Source of the DNA: an uncultured Kroppenstedtia sp.
GTDB taxonomy: Bacteria > Bacillota > Bacilli > Thermoactinomycetales > DSM-45169
Length of the DNA stretch: 8,061 nucleotides
NCBI GenBank assembly: GCA_959600065.1
Contig: CAUGKZ010000057.1
Span: 1-8,061 of the forward strand
Direction: 5' to 3'
A model generated the notes under the pieces. That model did not search any database. It saw only the letters and a list, made by a program, of their open reading frames with translations, and had not been told where the DNA came from. A program made the position numbers and the translations under genes. Positions 5,039 through 8,061 of this stretch are shown in pieces. The first letter of the stretch is position 1, and each line of letters begins with the position of its first letter.

Positions 5039-6955
5039 TTGGCTACGATTGTTGTCTTAGTCGTGTTGGCCCTTTTATTGGGCGCCATTTTGACCGGTGG
5101 ATACAACAAAGAGTTGAACAACCGTCTTCGTTCTCACTGGCTTTGGGATTGGATCACGACAACAGACCATAAGAAAATAGCCGTCCTGTACATGTTGGGT
5201 GGTACTTTCTTTTTTGTCATCGCAGGGGTCCAAGCGTTGCTGATGAGAACCCAGTTGTTGTTTCCCAACAACGATTTTATGGTAGGGCGGGAATTTAACG
5301 AACTTCTGAGCATGCACGGTACGAATATGATTTTCTTCGTTGCCATGCCACTCCTGTTCGCGCTGATGAATGCGATCATTCCATTGCAGATTGGGGCGCG
5401 GGACGTCGCTTTCCCCTTTCTCAACGCATTAGGTTTTTGGCTCTTTTTCGCCGGTGCGTTGTTGATGAACTTGAGCATGTTGTTTGGTAATTCCCATGAT
5501 TCGGGATGGACCAACTACGTTCCCATCGCTTCCAATACCTATAGTGCGGGAACGGGTATTGATTACTATGCGCTGGGGATCCAGATCTCCGGTTTTGGGA
5601 CCTTGATGGGTGGTCTTAACTTTATTGCTACGATCATCAATATGAGAGCTCCAGGAATGTCCCTTTTGCGGATGCCACTTTTCACCTGGACCTCTTTTGT
5701 CTCTTCCGCTTTGATTCTGTTTGGGTTTCCGCCGCTGACTGCAGGACTGTTTCTGATAATATTTGAACGTCTGTTTGGTGCCGGGTTCTTTGATGTAGCC
5801 GTCGGTGGAAATCCTGTCATCTGGCAACACTTGTTCTGGATTTTCGGTCACCCGGAAGTTTACATCGTGGTTCTGCCAGCGTTTGGTATTATGTCCGAAG
5901 TGATCTCCACCTTCGCTAAGAAGCGTCTCTTCGGTTACAACTCGATGGTGTTTGCCTCGTTGCTGATCGGTTTCCTCGGCTTCATGGTGTGGGCTCACCA
6001 TATGTTCACCGTTGGCATGGGGCCTGTTGCCAACTCCATCTTTGCGATTGCGACGATGGCGATTGCCGTTCCAACTGGGATTAAAGTTTTCAACTGGCTG
6101 TTTACCATGTGGGGAGGAAAAATACGCTTTACCACGGCGATGCTGTTTGCCGTCGGTTTTATCCCCACTTTCGTCATAGGTGGTGTCACCGGGGTGATGC
6201 TTGCCTCACCGCCGGGAGACTATCAATACCATGACAGCTATTTTGTGGTGGCCCACTTCCACTACACTCTGATCGGTGGTGTGGTGTTGGGGCTTTTCGC
6301 AGGAGCTTATTACTGGTGGCCCAAGATGTTCGGCTATAAGCTGAATGAAACGATAGGTAAGTGGTCCTTCTGGGTGTTCTTTATCGGGTTCCACTTAACC
6401 TTCTTTATCCAGCACTTCCTCGGGTTCTTCGGAATGCCGCGTCGGGTGTTCACTTATCAAGCCGAAGACGGTGTGGCCCTGATCAACCAGATTAGTACCG
6501 TGGGCGCCTACATGCAGGCACTGGGTGTAGCGATCATCGTCTTCAATGTGATCTATAGCTACATGCACCGGACACCTGCCGGGAATGATCCTTGGGATGG
6601 CCGTACTCTGGAATGGACGATCCCCTCTCCGGCTCCGGTATACAACTTTGCCCAGTTGCCGAAAGTTCGTTCCGTGGATGCCTTCTGGCACGAGAAAATG
6701 CTGGGGAACAAACAAATGGAGCCGGCGGAACCGCTGGGTCCGATCCACATGCCGAACAACAACCATCTGCCATTCCTGATGTCTCTCGGCATGTTTGTAT
6801 CCGGTTTGGGCTTTATCTTCCGCTCTTGGGAAGTGGGAGCCTTGGGTCTGGCCTTTTTCTTCCTGGTCATGTTCCTCCGCTCCTTCGAAAAGGATCATGG
6901 CTATCACATTGAACCAGACGAGATTCAACGAGTTGAGAAAGGGGCGAATGCGTGA
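5039..6955 (+). CDS. ctaD: Cytochrome c oxidase subunit I (heme a, heme a3-CuB)
   Basis: This 638-residue catalytic subunit of the caa3 oxidase reduces O2 to water and pumps protons. Heme a ligands are His93 (SMHGT) and His408; the heme a3 ligand is His406, both in HFHY (406-409). CuB ligands are His271, His320 and His321, with Tyr275 of GHPEVY (270-275) placed for the His-Tyr crosslink. Glu273 in this motif, Asp122 (RDVAFP) and Lys349 (TGIKVF) mark the D and K proton channels of a type A1 heme-copper oxidase. Arg468/Arg469 should contact heme propionates. Length is close to Bacillus CtaD (about 620) and allows extra C-terminal helices beyond the core twelve. Translation starts at TTG 5039, eight nt after GGAGGAGG (5023-5030), a strong ribosome site. 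The stop overlaps the ctaE start by one base. Confidence 0.99.
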   Translation: MATIVVLVVLALLLGAILTGGYNKELNNRLRSHWLWDWITTTDHKKIAVLYMLGGTFFFVIAGVQALLMRTQLLFPNNDFMVGREFNELLSMHGTNMIFFVAMPLLFALMNAIIPLQIGARDVAFPFLNALGFWLFFAGALLMNLSMLFGNSHDSGWTNYVPIASNTYSAGTGIDYYALGIQISGFGTLMGGLNFIATIINMRAPGMSLLRMPLFTWTSFVSSALILFGFPPLTAGLFLIIFERLFGAGFFDVAVGGNPVIWQHLFWIFGHPEVYIVVLPAFGIMSEVISTFAKKRLFGYNSMVFASLLIGFLGFMVWAHHMFTVGMGPVANSIFAIATMAIAVPTGIKVFNWLFTMWGGKIRFTTAMLFAVGFIPTFVIGGVTGVMLASPPGDYQYHDSYFVVAHFHYTLIGGVVLGLFAGAYYWWPKMFGYKLNETIGKWSFWVFFIGFHLTFFIQHFLGFFGMPRRVFTYQAEDGVALINQISTVGAYMQALGVAIIVFNVIYSYMHRTPAGNDPWDGRTLEWTIPSPAPVYNFAQLPKVRSVDAFWHEKMLGNKQMEPAEPLGPIHMPNNNHLPFLMSLGMFVSGLGFIFRSWEVGALGLAFFFLVMFLRSFEKDHGYHIEPDEIQRVEKGANA

Positions 6956-7584
6956 TGAGTACAGCCCAGGTTGAGCAAACAAACGCTACGACGGGTCTGT
7001 CCCCCCATCCGGAGCGGGAGACCATGGAAGGGCGGAACAAAATCACCGGTTTCTGGCTCTTCCTCGGTGCCGAGACTGTCATGTTCGCCTGTTTCTTCGG
7101 AGTCTATCTCGCGCTGCGGAATTCCTCCATGGATGGTCCGACCACCCAGGAACTCTATCATATCCCGATGGTGGCCGTGTCGACGCTGATTCTGTTGTTC
7201 AGCAGTCTGACCAGTGTCCTCGGTGTGGTGGGGATGCAACAGCATAATTACAAAAAGACTATGCTCTGGTTCGGGATCACCGTCCTGCTGGGAGCGTCTT
7301 TCCTCGGATTCGAGATCTATGAGTTTGTCGTGTATGTGGGTGAAGGGCACACCTTTACCAGTAGTGCCTTCGGGTCGGCCTTCTACACCTTGCTGGGAAC
7401 CCATGGAGCCCACGTGTTGTTTGGGGTCTGTTGGATCACGGGTCTCTTGGCTCAAGCTCGGAAACAGGGTTTAACCCAAGTAATGGCCCCCAAATTCTTT
7501 GTGGCCAGTCTCTACTGGCACTTTATCGACGTGGTGTGGGTGTTTATCTTCACCGTTGTCTACCTCATGGGGAAGGTGGGTTAA
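6955..7584 (+). CDS. ctaE: Cytochrome c oxidase subunit III
   Basis: This 209-residue membrane protein of the COX3 family has five predicted helices, as in Bacillus CtaE (about 207). It supports stability and proton uptake of subunit I. Family features visible are GFWLFLGAE (32-40), the buried Glu in GFEIYEF (118-124), GTHGAHVLFG (148-157) and YWHFIDVVWVF (187-197). The start ATG overlaps the ctaD stop (TGATG), suggesting translational coupling. GTG 6952, three nt earlier, is nearer the ribosome site AAAGGGG (6938-6944) and would add one residue, so the exact start is open. The hydrophilic first 28 residues look cytoplasmic. Confidence 0.97.
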   Translation: MSTAQVEQTNATTGLSPHPERETMEGRNKITGFWLFLGAETVMFACFFGVYLALRNSSMDGPTTQELYHIPMVAVSTLILLFSSLTSVLGVVGMQQHNYKKTMLWFGITVLLGASFLGFEIYEFVVYVGEGHTFTSSAFGSAFYTLLGTHGAHVLFGVCWITGLLAQARKQGLTQVMAPKFFVASLYWHFIDVVWVFIFTVVYLMGKVG

Positions 7585-7587
7585 ATC

Positions 7588-7893
7588 ATGGAAGCCAAGG
7601 CACAACAAAGCCAACCTCAGGCTGAGAAGCAGGTTGGTGGGATGAAATATGTTGTCTCTTTCGGGTTGATGCTTGTATTGACAGGTCTTGCCTTCGCCGC
7701 TGTGATTATGAACATCGTACCCCAGCAATGGATCATCCCGATAATTCTGGGTTTGGCGACAGTCCAGGTGTTTATGCAACTCTTTTCCTTTATGCATCTG
7801 GACTTTAAAAAGGAAGCGACGATTGTCACATTCATGTTCTCCGGGATCTTTTTTGGTCTGGTTTGTGCAGTGGGAGTGGCCTTCCTCTCCTGA
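7588..7893 (+). CDS. ctaF: Cytochrome c oxidase subunit IV (caa3 small subunit)
   Basis: This 101-residue protein has a short polar N-terminus (1-19) and three membrane helices (about 20-42, 48-68 and 77-100). It matches the COX4_pro/CtaF small subunit that accompanies quinol and caa3 oxidases in Bacillales (about 110 residues in B. subtilis). The segment VQVFMQLFSFMHLD (59-72) is the recognisable conserved part. It has no metal ligand and probably helps assembly or stability. ATG 7588 lies three nt past the ctaE stop and eight nt after AAGGTGG (7573-7579). The assignment rests on position plus this motif. It is the last gene before the terminator; ctaG, which follows in B. subtilis, is absent. 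Confidence 0.94.
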   Translation: MEAKAQQSQPQAEKQVGGMKYVVSFGLMLVLTGLAFAAVIMNIVPQQWIIPIILGLATVQVFMQLFSFMHLDFKKEATIVTFMFSGIFFGLVCAVGVAFLS

Positions 7894-7898
7894 AAAAG

Positions 7899-7931
7899 AA
7901 ACATCCCCCGTCATTAGACGGGGGATGTTTT
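7899..7931 (+). terminator. Terminator of the ctaBCDEF operon
   Basis: A perfect 14-bp stem (7899-7912 with 7917-7930) closes on the tetraloop ATTA. It lies 5 nt past the ctaF stop. The T-run (7928-7931) is short and mostly in the stem, mirrored by the A-run at 7893-7897, so the structure could work from both sides. Confidence 0.88.
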
Positions 7932-7980
7932 CATAGAAGGGACTGTCCTGTTTTGTGGATTCGTCTCAGAAAATTTGGGT

Positions 7981-8027
7981 GAGTCGGATCGACTCAGCAC
8001 GCCTGATCTCAGGCGTGCTGTTTTTTT
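7981..8027 (+). terminator. Second strong rho-independent terminator
   Basis: CAGCACGCCTG (7995-8005) pairs perfectly with CAGGCGTGCTG (8010-8020) around loop ATCT, followed by seven T (8021-8027). Directly upstream, GAGTCG (7981-7986) and CGACTC (7990-7995) form a small hairpin sharing base 7995. The T-run is on the + strand, so this terminates rightward transcription. It may back up the operon terminator or end a short RNA arising in 7932-7994, where I see no clear promoter or gene. Nothing further is recognisable in 8028-8061. Confidence 0.85.
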
Positions 8028-8061
8028 ATTTCCAGGGAAATGGAAAGTGTGATTCAGGCGG

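Noticed and set aside
1..8061. Insertion sequences, CRISPR repeats, tRNA or rRNA genes
   Set aside because: None seen; the window is fully explained by two gene units plus the 2454-2902 gap and terminators.

Overview
The window looks like chromosomal DNA of a Gram-positive, Bacillales-type aerobe with moderate GC. Four of the seven genes probably start at TTG or GTG, each preceded by a purine-rich Shine-Dalgarno (SD) sequence in the three clearest cases. The cytochrome c oxidase is the Bacillus caa3 type: subunit II is a lipoprotein fused to cytochrome c. A thermoactinomycete-like member of the Bacillales would fit, but that family-level guess rests on general resemblance only. All seven genes are on the + strand.

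Left part (1-2453). A rho-independent terminator at 23-51 closes whatever lies upstream. An extended -10 promoter (192-200) then drives a two-gene unit: a full-length homodimer-type ABC exporter (YgaD/BmrA-like) and, 20-24 nt behind it, a small GHKL-fold ATPase closest to the RsbT switch kinase. No RsbR, RsbS, RsbU or sigma factor gene is in the window.

Middle (2454-2902). This is a 449-nt stretch without a convincing gene. It holds a hairpin lacking a U-run, two sigma-A-like promoter candidates (TTGACA near 2521; TTGACG-18-TACAAT at 2573-2602), and a leader of about 290 nt with several potential helices ahead of ctaB. The leader has faint T-box-like features but lacks the diagnostic T-box sequence, so its class is unassigned.

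Right part (2903-7893). This is the ctaBCDEF cluster. CtaB makes heme O from protoheme. CtaC (CuA plus cytochrome c), CtaD (heme a, heme a3/CuB), CtaE and CtaF form the proton-pumping terminal oxidase. ctaD and ctaE overlap by one base (TGATG) and ctaF follows ctaE after 3 nt, so translation is probably coupled. Heme A synthase (ctaA) and the copper-assembly gene ctaG, which adjoin this cluster in Bacillus subtilis, are absent from the window. A perfect 14-bp terminator at 7899-7931 ends the operon, and a second strong terminator follows at 7995-8027.

Most of the window is ordinary respiratory-chain DNA. The parts most worth a second look are the long ctaB leader and the orphan RsbT-like kinase paired with an ABC exporter.
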